A stretch of DNA of 64,000 bases, taken from Microbacterium azadirachtae (lineage in GTDB: Bacteria; Actinomycetota; Actinomycetes; Actinomycetales; Microbacteriaceae). The translations under genes were made by a program, and so were the position numbers. Below, piece by piece: positions 1-7,889 of the stretch. The stretch is taken from assembly GCF_000956505.1 (NCBI RefSeq), contig NZ_JYIX01000040.1, positions 1 through 64,000 on the forward strand. The letters run 5' to 3'. How positions within the stretch are numbered: position 1 is the first letter of the stretch; the number at the start of each line of letters is the position of its first letter. The notes under the pieces were generated by a model. It was not told the origin of the DNA, did not search any database, and saw nothing but the letters and a program-made list of their open reading frames with translations.

Positions 1-1131
1 CGGCAAGGCGGGGGCGGTCTGGGGCGCCACGATCGGCGGCGCTGTTTTCGTCGGGGCTCCTGCCGCCGGTCCGACCGGGATCGATGCGACGACGCCCGGC
101 CGAGATGTCGGCGGAACCGCCGCCGGGCCGCTCATGGCGACGGTCGGAGGCGCGGACTCCGGCGCGAGCGCCCCGACCAGCGTGACCGCCATCGAAGCCG
201 CGACCGCACCGGCCAGGACGAGGGCCGAGACCTTGAGCGCGACGCCGGTGGACGCGATCGGGACCGACGGGGTGAGAAAGGCCTGGCCGGCCAGCGCTCC
301 CTCGGTCGCGGAGGCGGATGCCCCGCCCGCGGTCGCCATCCACGCCGTGTAGGCGGCAGCGCCCCCGACGCCGGCGGCGAGCGGAAGCAGCACGAAGCCG
401 ATGTGACGATTGGCCTCGTCGGCCTCGTCGGCGACGATCGGGCACGTGGGGCAGGTGTCGAGGTGCTCGTCGACGCGGCGCTGGTTCGGTTTCGTCAGCC
501 TCTTCCGGAAGCTCGCTCCGAGATGCTCGATCGTCCACCTGCAGTCGGACTCCGCAGGAAGCGAGGCGAGATGCACCTGGATCCAGGATGCCCGTAGCCC
601 TTCCCGCGCCCGGTACGCCAGAGCCGCCACCGCGTTCGGCCTCATGCCCATGAGCGGGGCGACATCGCGAGGCGGCATGCCTTCGACCTCGGTGTACCAC
701 AGGACTTCCTGCCACTGCGAGGGCAGCGTGCGGAACGCCTGAGCCGCCAGCGATCCGTTGAGCGCGGTCAGCTGGTTCTCCTCGGTGAACCGGACGTCGG
801 GGATGGTCTCGGCGTACTCCATCGGTATCTCGCGGGATACCCGCCCCCAGCTGGACGCGGTGTTCCGGATCGCGGTGAAGAGGTACGGACGGAAACCGGC
901 AGTCGGGCCGCCACCACGGGAGATCGTCTTGTAGATCTTCGTGAAGGCCTCCGACACCAGATCGTCCGGGTCGAAGGTCCCGGTGAACGAGCGCGCGACG
1001 GCGAGACCGGCACGATAGTGCCGACTCCAGAGCTCCGCGTATGCCGCGGCATCTCCTTCTCGCGTACGGTCCACGAGTTCGGTGTCGGATGAGGCGTCAA
1101 CGGACTTCGTCAAGTCCTGCAGGCGTGACAC
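1..1131 (-). CDS. ECF-type RNA polymerase sigma factor with C-terminal zinc-finger and membrane extension (3' end beyond window)
   Basis: The reading frame stays open to the left window edge, so the C-terminus is missing. I chose the GTG at 1131 because GGAG lies 9 nt upstream. The N-terminal part is a sigma-70 region 2 (DPDDLVSEAFTKIYKTI), followed by region 4 (LPSQWQEVLWYTEVEGM, then a helix-turn-helix ending in AYRAREGLR). After region 4 comes an HLDTCPTC motif like the HxxxCxxC zinc site of anti-sigma factors, then two hydrophobic segments and a Pro/Ala/Thr-rich tail. The fusion suggests a membrane-tethered, self-controlled sigma factor; that role is inferred. Target promoters are unknown. 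Confidence 0.88.
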   Translation of the reverse strand, partial: MSRLQDLTKSVDASSDTELVDRTREGDAAAYAELWSRHYRAGLAVARSFTGTFDPDDLVSEAFTKIYKTISRGGGPTAGFRPYLFTAIRNTASSWGRVSREIPMEYAETIPDVRFTEENQLTALNGSLAAQAFRTLPSQWQEVLWYTEVEGMPPRDVAPLMGMRPNAVAALAYRAREGLRASWIQVHLASLPAESDCRWTIEHLGASFRKRLTKPNQRRVDEHLDTCPTCPIVADEADEANRHIGFVLLPLAAGVGGAAAYTAWMATAGGASASATEGALAGQAFLTPSVPIASTGVALKVSALVLAGAVAASMAVTLVGALAPESAPPTVAMSGPAAVPPTSRPGVVASIPVGPAAGAPTKTAPPIVAPQTAPALP

Positions 1132-1381
1132 GGTGTAGCGCTCCAGATGTGTTCCCCAGGGTGCGGAGCCCTCCCATAGAGCTCTGCTGATGGAGAGACG
1201 CGGGAATGACCCTTCTATGACGCGAAAGTCACGTCGGATCTCGAGCGCGCCGTTCGCGACGTTCCAGGCGGACCGGTGCGTCATGATCGCCGGTTCGTGG
1301 CGTCTCTCCGATCGTGACCCGCCTACTGCGGAGTCCGCCGCGATCCGTCGCTACCCCACAGGGTCCAGAAAGGACACTCCC

Positions 1382-2167
1382 ATGGTTGAAAGAACCTCCT
1401 ACACGCCCGGCACCCCGAACTGGATCGACCTCCAGTCCCCCGATGTCACCGCGTCGCGCACGTTCTACGGCGCCCTCTTCGGGTGGGCGTTCGAGAACGC
1501 GATGGGCGATGAGGGCGAGTACTGGATGTCGAGCCTTCGCGACCTCCCCGTCGCCGCGATCGGCGGCCACAACCCGGAGAACACGGCCCCTGACGCCCCC
1601 GCACGCTGGAACACGTACATCGCCACCGATCGCATCGACGACGTCGTCGCAGCGACCGCGGATGCGGGCGGCACAGTCGTCCTCCCCGCCTTCGACGTCC
1701 CCGGAGCCGGGCGGATGGCCTGGATCGCCGATCCGTCCGGTCCCGATGTGGGGCTCTGGCAGGCGACAGGACACATCGGATCCCGCCTGGTCAACGAACA
1801 CGGAGCTCCGGTCTGGAACGAGCTCATCACGACGGGCCTCGATTCCGCGCTGCCGTTCTACAAGAGCGTGCTCGGCATCGATGCCGTCACGACGCAGATG
1901 GGTGAGGGCGAGTACACGATCCTTCGCGTGGACGGGGTCGATGTGGGCGGCGCGACCCGGCCGCCGATGCCGGAGGCCCCGAACCACTGGCACGTCTATT
2001 TCGCGGTCGACAGCGCCGACGACTCGGCGGCGAAGGCCGAGTCCCTGGGTGCCACCGTGATCGTCGCGCCGTTCGAAATCCCCACGGTCGGCCGTGCCGC
2101 AGTTCTGCACGACCCGCAGGGCGGATTCTTCTCGATCCTGCAGCCCGACATGCCGGCCGGCGAGTAA
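1382..2167 (+). CDS. VOC-family protein with two glyoxalase/bleomycin-resistance domains
   Basis: The protein has 261 residues. The frame is open upstream, but the ATG at 1382 has an AGAAAGGA ribosome site at good spacing, so I prefer it over the start at 1190. Two tandem VOC modules are visible: residues ~8-120 (TPNWIDLQSPD.., then FYGALFGWAF) and ~135-255 (VWNELITTGLDSALPFYKSVLG). Proteins of this kind bind a metal or small hydrophobic ligands; some are dioxygenase-like or resistance proteins, and nothing here fixes the substrate. The gene stands alone, divergent from the sigma factor gene. Confidence 0.85.
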   Translation: MVERTSYTPGTPNWIDLQSPDVTASRTFYGALFGWAFENAMGDEGEYWMSSLRDLPVAAIGGHNPENTAPDAPARWNTYIATDRIDDVVAATADAGGTVVLPAFDVPGAGRMAWIADPSGPDVGLWQATGHIGSRLVNEHGAPVWNELITTGLDSALPFYKSVLGIDAVTTQMGEGEYTILRVDGVDVGGATRPPMPEAPNHWHVYFAVDSADDSAAKAESLGATVIVAPFEIPTVGRAAVLHDPQGGFFSILQPDMPAGE

Positions 2168-2269
2168 CGCGGAGCGGGCGCGCCACCAGGGGGAATCCCG
2201 TGGCGCGCTCGCTCACCACGTCGATCTCACTATTGATTTCTATTCTCAATAGATCCCGCATCCCGGGTC

Positions 2270-2372
2270 CCGGATCCCCGGTTTCGGGGCGCGCTCCCCC
2301 GTTTTGGGGCGCACCACGACCGCAGACCCGGTGAGAGCGCGCCCCAAAACGACAGGACGCGCCCCAAAAGCT
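2270..2372. terminator. Composite inverted repeat at convergent gene ends (GGGGCGC/GCGCCCC element, copy 1)
   Basis: The 303-nt gap 2168-2470 lies between two genes that end facing each other. It holds two rightward motifs (GTTTCGGGGCGCGC and CCGTTTTGGGGCGC), a spacer of about 40 nt, then two inverted motifs (GCGCGCCCCAAAACGAC and GCGCCCCAAAAG). The arms can pair into a long hairpin flanked by T or A runs, which fits a bidirectional terminator. The same four-part layout recurs at 48811-48902. I see nothing else in this gap. Confidence 0.65.
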
Positions 2373-2470
2373 GGGAAACGTACCAACAGGTAAGGGCGAT
2401 TCAAGCCGCTCCCGGCGCAGCTGTGCGCGCCCCGCCGAGAACAGGATGGGCACAGCGCGCATCCCGAGCT

Positions 2471-3730
2471 TCAGTGGGACGCGATCGCGACCTCATCCGG
2501 GGTGTGATTCTGGAGCGCAGCGAGCCCCGCCGACCGGCCTTTCAGGAGGACCGCACGCGGCACCAGGCCGTGCTCGCCGAACACGGACTGCGCGAATCGG
2601 CGGCCCATCTCCTCGTAGAGCTCCGCATCGGGGTGCAGGGAATCCGGCAGCGGGTGGGCGGGCACGTCGGCAGGACCGTACAGATCGAGCCCGTCGAGGT
2701 ACACGATGTCCTCACCCGCCGCGCGGCGCACATCGACGACGTGAGCGACCTGCCTGCGGGACTCGGCGAGGGTGAGGGCCCCCTTGCCGATGTCGGCCGG
2801 GTCGCCCGCCGTGAAGCAGCGGATGCCACCGTCGTCGAGGAACTCCACGTCACTCGGCCCCGGGGTGTCGTCGCTGCCCGGCCACAGGATGGAGGAGCAG
2901 AGCACGATCGGCGTGTGCGGATGTCCCTCGCGGATGCGGTCCAGGAATCCGTGCAGGGCAGGGACGAAGGTGCGCTGGTCCATCGATCGCGCGCCGACGA
3001 TGTTGACGCCGACCTTGATCGAGATGACGTCCGCAGGCGTCGCGGCGATCGCGTCCGCGACGAACGGATCGAGCATGCATTGCCCGCCGAAGCCGAGGTT
3101 GACAAGATCGAGGTCAGCGATCGACGAGGAGACGACGGGCCAGACGCTCGTCGGCAGTTCCGCCTCGGCGCAGTGGCTGATCGAGCTGCCGTGATGGATC
3201 CAGAGGGGGCGACCGGTGGGCTCGGCGGGGAAGACGGGAGCATCGCCGACGATGTCGAGCAGATCCACGTTCATGCTCTGCGGGAGGAAGACCGTCACGG
3301 TCTTGCGGCCCGCGGGCAGCGGGGCGAGCTCGACGAGCGAGGAGTCGCTGTGCACGACGGTCGTCGCCTCGTCGCCGGCGAAGGAGATCTGCAGGGTCTG
3401 ATCGGCCGGCGGTTCGGCGGTGGCGACCGTGACGCCCTCGACCTGGGCGACGAAGCTGTTCAGCGGCCTCAGGAAGTCCCCGATCTGGATGCGGGCGCAT
3501 CGCACGCGGAGCGTCAGGCGCGTCGCGGTGGTGTCCACGCGCAGGCGCACCCCGCTGGCGTTCGAGACGACGGCACGGAGGATCTCCGCGGCCGGGGGAA
3601 AATGCGCCCACTGCCGCACCGGCAGCCGCACGGGCCGCACGCCTCCGGGCACCGGAACCAGTTCGAGTGCGCCCTCCACGCGCACGCCTCCGCCGGGCAG
3701 CATCACCGTCTCCCCGTGAGCGGCGCTCAT
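2471..3730 (-). CDS. SGNH/GDSL-family hydrolase with N-terminal beta-sandwich-like region
   Basis: The protein has 419 residues from an ATG that overlaps the upstream stop codon (ATGA at 3727-3730); the longer open frame upstream would run far into the neighbour. Residues ~1-170 look like a beta-rich accessory region. The SGNH blocks follow: HHGSSIS with the nucleophile serine near 182-183, NLGFGGQC, KVGVNIV, and DSLHPD carrying the catalytic Asp/His. Enzymes of this type remove acyl groups from carbohydrates or other esters. It has no signal peptide, so it probably acts in the cytoplasm on an imported substrate. It is the last gene of an MFS importer / alpha-beta hydrolase / SGNH operon. The exact substrate is unknown. 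Confidence 0.82.
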   Translation of the reverse strand: MSAAHGETVMLPGGGVRVEGALELVPVPGGVRPVRLPVRQWAHFPPAAEILRAVVSNASGVRLRVDTTATRLTLRVRCARIQIGDFLRPLNSFVAQVEGVTVATAEPPADQTLQISFAGDEATTVVHSDSSLVELAPLPAGRKTVTVFLPQSMNVDLLDIVGDAPVFPAEPTGRPLWIHHGSSISHCAEAELPTSVWPVVSSSIADLDLVNLGFGGQCMLDPFVADAIAATPADVISIKVGVNIVGARSMDQRTFVPALHGFLDRIREGHPHTPIVLCSSILWPGSDDTPGPSDVEFLDDGGIRCFTAGDPADIGKGALTLAESRRQVAHVVDVRRAAGEDIVYLDGLDLYGPADVPAHPLPDSLHPDAELYEEMGRRFAQSVFGEHGLVPRAVLLKGRSAGLAALQNHTPDEVAIASH

Positions 3731-4509
3731 TTCGCCGCCTCGAGGCCGGAGTTCGCCACGACGAACTCGACCGTGCGATCGAGTACGGTGTCGCGCTGGG
3801 GCAACTGCGCCCAGCCGTGGTCGGCCCCGTCCACGACGATGAGCTCGCCACGGTCGCCGTAGCCCCACAGGTAGCGCTCGGCATACGACACCGGAACGAA
3901 GTCATCCGTCCCGTGCAGCAGGCGGACCGGCCCCGTGTATCCCGTCGCGCGACCGTAGACGTCGAAGGACATCGCATCCTCGCGCATCGCCGGACCCAGT
4001 CGCATGCCGAGGAAGTCGAAGTATCCGACCGAGTCCAGCTCGGCCAGGGACTTCCCCTGCAGCGTCCCGCCCCGGATCTCGTCCGCGAAGACGGCTGCGG
4101 TCGACCACATCGTCAGAGATCGGATGGGCAGCGCGGACTCCGCCGCGACGACGGAGGCGATCACCGCTCCCAGGCTCATCCCGACCAGATGCAGGTCGTC
4201 GGCATCGACCCCGTCGAGCGCGGCGACGGCCGCCAGCACCTCGTGCGCGTGGCGGACATCCCGCGAGACCGAGGTCTCGAAGAAGTCCCCGTCGCTCTCC
4301 CCGTGTCCGGCCCGGTCGTAGGCGATGACGCCGATTCCCGCGGCGACGAGCCGCCGCGCGAGGGCAGCGAAAACGGCGGAGTACTCCGTCCGCACCGCTC
4401 CGAAGCCGTGCAGGAGCACGGCCATCGGCCCCGGTCGGGCGGGGACGTATCGCGTACCGCGAAGTGAAAACCCCTCTGCGGTAGCCAGGAACGGGAGTAT
4501 CGAGGTCAT
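3727..4509 (-). CDS. Alpha/beta hydrolase (serine esterase)
   Basis: The protein has 260 residues. The ATG at 4509 follows AAGGTGG at good spacing. The fold shows an oxyanion HGFG at 34-37, the nucleophile elbow GMSLG with Ser112, an acid residue in the HGTDD segment, and the catalytic histidine in GADHGW near the C-terminus. It resembles cytoplasmic acyl or feruloyl esterases of the alpha/beta hydrolase superfamily. It sits 16 nt after the MFS gene and overlaps the SGNH gene by 4 nt, so the three are one transcription unit. A paired role in de-esterifying an imported compound is inferred. Confidence 0.83.
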   Translation of the reverse strand: MTSILPFLATAEGFSLRGTRYVPARPGPMAVLLHGFGAVRTEYSAVFAALARRLVAAGIGVIAYDRAGHGESDGDFFETSVSRDVRHAHEVLAAVAALDGVDADDLHLVGMSLGAVIASVVAAESALPIRSLTMWSTAAVFADEIRGGTLQGKSLAELDSVGYFDFLGMRLGPAMREDAMSFDVYGRATGYTGPVRLLHGTDDFVPVSYAERYLWGYGDRGELIVVDGADHGWAQLPQRDTVLDRTVEFVVANSGLEAAK

Positions 4510-4525
4510 CGGTCCACCTTCGTGA

Positions 4526-5863
4526 TCAGTGTGCGGGGTTGGGCTGGTCAGCGGCACGCGCCGCCGAGCCGGCGACGGTCGGCGCTGTCACGAGCTCGGA
4601 TTCCAGGTCGAACTCGTTGCGGGCGTTCCGGCGGAAACCCAGCCATCCGACGAGGAACCCGGCGGCGGCCAGGATCGAGACGCCGATGTACAGCGCTCCC
4701 GGGTTGAGGACGACGAGGGCCGGGGTGACCACGTTGAGGCCGGCCGTCGCGAACCTTGAAACGGCGTAGATCGTGCCCTGCGCGGTCGCGCGCAGCATGG
4801 TCGGGAACGACTCCTGGGTCCAGACCTTCATGATCGTCTCGAAGCAGAAGGCGCCGAAGAACACGGTGGCCACGGTGGAGACGATGAGCGCGGGGAGGCT
4901 GAACCCGAAGAACACGGGAAGCAGGTTCGCGACCACCACGCCGATCGCGCCGATCACGTAGTACGACATCCGGAGCTTGGTGTCCACCACCGCCATGAAC
5001 CAGAGGGCACCGACGATCGCGGCCGGCATCGCGAGAATCGTCCACGAGTTGTACTCGGCGATCGAGGCGCCCGTGACGTTCACGGCGACGAAGGTGCCGA
5101 AGCTTCCCGCGACGCTCGTCGCCATGGCGGCGAGCGTGTAGTAGCCGATCAGGGTGAGGAACGGACGACGGTAGAGGGCACGGCCGAAGTCGCGCAGGCG
5201 ACCGCGCTCGGCGCGCACGGTGTGGATCCCGGCACGGCGCTCATCTCGTGCGGCGAGCCAGACGGCGGACTCGGGAATGGTGAGCCGCAGCAGGAGCACG
5301 CCGAGCGCGATCGCCCCGAAGGTGCCGAAGATGATCAGGCCGCCCGTGGGGCCGGAGGCGCCGAAGTTGATGGCCAGCAGCACAGCCAGGAGGATGCCGA
5401 ATCCGCCGAGCAGGTTGGAGAAGACGAGGATCTTGCCGCGATTGCGATCCTTCGCAGCCTCGGAGATCGTCGCCAGCGCGACCGGAAGATCGGCGCCGAC
5501 CCCGATGCCGATCAGCGAGATGCCGATCACCAGGCTGAGGAGACTCACGCCGATGAAGGGCGTGACCGCACCGACCAGGATCAGGGCCATGGTCGCGATG
5601 AACACCGTGCGCCGGCCCCATCGGTCGCCCAGCCGTCCACCGAGGAGCGAGCCGATCGCCACGCCCGCGGTGAGGGCGCCGGTGAGCAGGCCGACCTCGT
5701 TCGCGGTGAGGCCCGGTGCGCCGGGGCTGAACGCCTGGAACAGCACCAGCGCGATCGGCACGCCGGTCGTGACGCCGGTGTCCACGAATGTCGCCATTCC
5801 GCAGACGAAGCCGACCCACCATGAGTTCGGGGCCGGCCTGGATGTGGTTCGCAGCTCGGACAT
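4526..5863 (-). CDS. MFS transporter, probable importer for esterified substrate
   Basis: The protein has 445 residues with about 12 membrane segments. The start is the ATG at 5863, preceded by GAGGGAG. The cytoplasmic loop 2-3 signature GGRLGDRWGRR and a second signature later in the chain are typical of the major facilitator superfamily. It is the first gene of a three-gene operon with two hydrolases, so uptake of their substrate is the simplest role (inference). A palindromic operator lies 70 nt upstream of the start, and a lacI-type gene lies just beyond it in the same direction. Confidence 0.85.
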   Translation of the reverse strand: MSELRTTSRPAPNSWWVGFVCGMATFVDTGVTTGVPIALVLFQAFSPGAPGLTANEVGLLTGALTAGVAIGSLLGGRLGDRWGRRTVFIATMALILVGAVTPFIGVSLLSLVIGISLIGIGVGADLPVALATISEAAKDRNRGKILVFSNLLGGFGILLAVLLAINFGASGPTGGLIIFGTFGAIALGVLLLRLTIPESAVWLAARDERRAGIHTVRAERGRLRDFGRALYRRPFLTLIGYYTLAAMATSVAGSFGTFVAVNVTGASIAEYNSWTILAMPAAIVGALWFMAVVDTKLRMSYYVIGAIGVVVANLLPVFFGFSLPALIVSTVATVFFGAFCFETIMKVWTQESFPTMLRATAQGTIYAVSRFATAGLNVVTPALVVLNPGALYIGVSILAAAGFLVGWLGFRRNARNEFDLESELVTAPTVAGSAARAADQPNPAH

Positions 5864-5932
5864 GCAAATACTCCCTCGTATTCGGGCTTGCAGAACCGCG
5901 CGACGGCACGATTCCGACATCGGTGTCATCTT

Positions 5933-5948
5933 GCTATACGGGTATAGC
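5933..5948. promoter_or_regulatory. Palindromic operator upstream of the MFS/hydrolase operon
   Basis: GCTATACGGGTATAGC is a perfect inverted repeat with 7-nt arms and a 2-nt centre. It stands between the regulator gene ending at 5987 and the operon starting at 5863. Size and position fit a LacI-family operator, and the adjacent LacI regulator is the natural partner. Binding is inferred. Confidence 0.6.
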
Positions 5949-5986
5949 TTCTGTCAAAGAAAGGAGACCAATCGCCCCGAACCCGG

Positions 5987-7066
5987 TCAGCGGGTCGTCG
6001 CAGGAGCGGCGACGGAAGCCCCGCGGGACAGCGACATCGGCACCCGGTGCACAGCGGTCGTCGCTACTTCGTCGACGAGCAGTTGCGCCGCGAGGCGACC
6101 GAGCTCTTGATGCGGCAGCGCCACGGAGGTGAGCGTCGGGACGACGGCCGCCGTCAGGGGGCTGCCGTCGAACGCGATGACCGAGATGTCGTCAGGCACC
6201 CGCAGACCGGCGTGCTGGAGCGCGTGGTAGGCGCCGACAGCGACCGCATCGTTCACGCAGATCAGCGCGGACGGCGTGACGCCGGAGCCCAGGAGCCGCG
6301 CGACGCCGTCCCGGCCGTTGGCGATGTCCCAGTCATTGTCTATCGGCACTCTGCCCGCGAGTGAGGTGCCGGCGGCCGCGAGAGTCGCCTCGATCCCCTC
6401 CAGACGCTCGCTGAGCGCGAGGGGGCGCCAGCCGTGCCACTCCACGCCACCCGTGAACCCGGACGGGAAATCGCCGACGAACCAGATGTCGCCCCGGTGG
6501 CCGGCCGACAGCAAGGCCGCCGCCGCCGTCTCCCCCGCGGCGAACTCGTCCGGGACGACCGCGGTCGCGTCAGAGCCCTCCGATACGCAGTTCAACAGCA
6601 CGAACGGCGCACCCCGAACCAGCGCCGGCACGGCGACCGTTCGAGTGAACATCGACGCGTAGAGGAATCCGTCGATGTCCCGGCTCCGCAGGTTCTGCAG
6701 GAACCGCGACTCGAGCTCCGGATCCCCCTGGGTGTCGACCGTGTAGAGCAGGGTGTCGGCGTCCCGCAGGGTCTGGAGCGCTCCCCGCACCATCGCATTC
6801 GCGACCGACGTCGTGCCGACGAAGTCCGACACGAGCGCGACCGTTCCCGACTTCCCCGTGCGAAGCGTCTTGGCCGTCGCGTTCGGGCTGTAGCCGAGCT
6901 CCTCGGCCGCGCGACGGACACGCTCCGACGTCTCCTCGGAGATCCGCAGATCCGTGCGGCCATTGAGGGCGAAGGATGCCGCAGACCGCGAGACGCCTGC
7001 CAACTGCGCGACCTGGGTCAGCGTGATGCGACCCGCGCCTCGCTGCCCGTCTTTTCCACGCGCCAT
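5987..7066 (-). CDS. LacI-family transcriptional repressor
   Basis: The protein has 359 residues from the ATG at 7066 (GGAGAGGA upstream); a TTG two codons earlier is possible. The N-terminal helix-turn-helix is ITLTQVAQLAGVSRSAASFA with the hinge region near 50-60. The periplasmic-binding-protein-like effector domain then runs to the end. It lies directly upstream of the MFS/hydrolase operon, with a LacI-sized palindrome between them, so it is probably that operon's sugar-responsive repressor. The effector is unknown. Confidence 0.87.
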   Translation of the reverse strand: MARGKDGQRGAGRITLTQVAQLAGVSRSAASFALNGRTDLRISEETSERVRRAAEELGYSPNATAKTLRTGKSGTVALVSDFVGTTSVANAMVRGALQTLRDADTLLYTVDTQGDPELESRFLQNLRSRDIDGFLYASMFTRTVAVPALVRGAPFVLLNCVSEGSDATAVVPDEFAAGETAAAALLSAGHRGDIWFVGDFPSGFTGGVEWHGWRPLALSERLEGIEATLAAAGTSLAGRVPIDNDWDIANGRDGVARLLGSGVTPSALICVNDAVAVGAYHALQHAGLRVPDDISVIAFDGSPLTAAVVPTLTSVALPHQELGRLAAQLLVDEVATTAVHRVPMSLSRGASVAAPATTR

Positions 7067-7148
7067 CAGCAATCCTCTCCATCGCCAGCCTAGGCTGCGA
7101 TCCTCATCGACCTGTTTCGCGACACCGCCGCCGCGAGCGAGCCTCAGA

Positions 7149-7784
7149 TCAGCCGTCGACTCGCAGATCCCGGATCAGGGCAGTCGCGTACGCCTCGAAG
7201 TCCGCGACGAGGTCGATGCGCTCCGGATCCAGCAGCCACTGGGTCTGCAGGCCGTCCATGACAGCGATGATCTGGCGCGCGATCTGGTCGGGATCGATGT
7301 CCGCGCGGTACTCGCCCGATTCGATGCCACCGCGCACGCTGTAGGCCATCGTCGTGCTGATGCTCCGATACCGCTCTCGGGCCCACTCCGCGGCGGGGTG
7401 TTCGACCGTCACGGATTCCCCGACGACCACGGCGAAGAGCCTGGCCAGGTCGGGCACCGTGACGTTGAGTTCGAGCAGCCGACGGTTGTACGCCAGATCC
7501 GCCTTCCCGACGGGCCGCCCTGCCGCCTCCCAGTTGCGATCCGACGCGCGGTCGCGATCGCGCAGGATCTCGACGAGGAGCTCGTCCTTCGACCGGAAGT
7601 GGTGACGCAGGCCGGCCTCGGAGATCCCGACCCGCTCGGCGATGCGGGTCATCGTCGATCCGCGGTACCCGTACTCGGCGAACTCGCGCAGTGCCGCGCC
7701 CTGGATTCTGGCTCGTGTGCGCTGGCCGACGGCATAGCCGTGCGCCCGCGGCTCCGCGGAGGCCTGGGCTTCTTCTGCGGGCAT
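7149..7784 (-). CDS. TetR-family transcriptional regulator
   Basis: The protein has 211 residues. I place the start at the ATG at 7784 because the longer frame runs into the divergent promoter. The N-terminal HTH reads STMTRIAERVGISEAGLRHH with the TetR signature FRSKDELL following. The C-terminal ligand domain is diverged. The gene is divergent from the GH3 glucosidase / MFS / esterase operon, so it likely represses that operon. The inducer may be a glycoside aglycone; this is a guess. Confidence 0.85.
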   Translation of the reverse strand: MPAEEAQASAEPRAHGYAVGQRTRARIQGAALREFAEYGYRGSTMTRIAERVGISEAGLRHHFRSKDELLVEILRDRDRASDRNWEAAGRPVGKADLAYNRRLLELNVTVPDLARLFAVVVGESVTVEHPAAEWARERYRSISTTMAYSVRGGIESGEYRADIDPDQIARQIIAVMDGLQTQWLLDPERIDLVADFEAYATALIRDLRVDG

Positions 7785-7814
7785 GACAGCGAGTCTAGGG
7801 GACCCAACAATCTC

Positions 7815-7829
7815 GTTTCGGTAACAAAC
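7815..7829. promoter_or_regulatory. Imperfect palindrome between divergent tetR and GH3 operon
   Basis: GTTTCGGTAACAAAC is a near-palindrome in the 105-nt divergent intergenic region. It is a plausible TetR operator by position and symmetry only. Confidence 0.35.
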
Positions 7830-7889
7830 CACGAAGCATCACGGTTTTTACGTCTACGCTCGTGGCCAACCCGAGCGAAGGGGGCACTG

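Noticed and set aside
2423..3862. 479-residue plus-strand frame opposite the SGNH hydrolase
   Set aside because: The composition is Arg/Asp/Gly-rich shadow of the clear minus-strand gene.
6954..7889. Upstream extension of the GH3 reading frame
   Set aside because: It overlaps the TetR gene on the other strand, and the GTG at 7890 has a good ribosome site.
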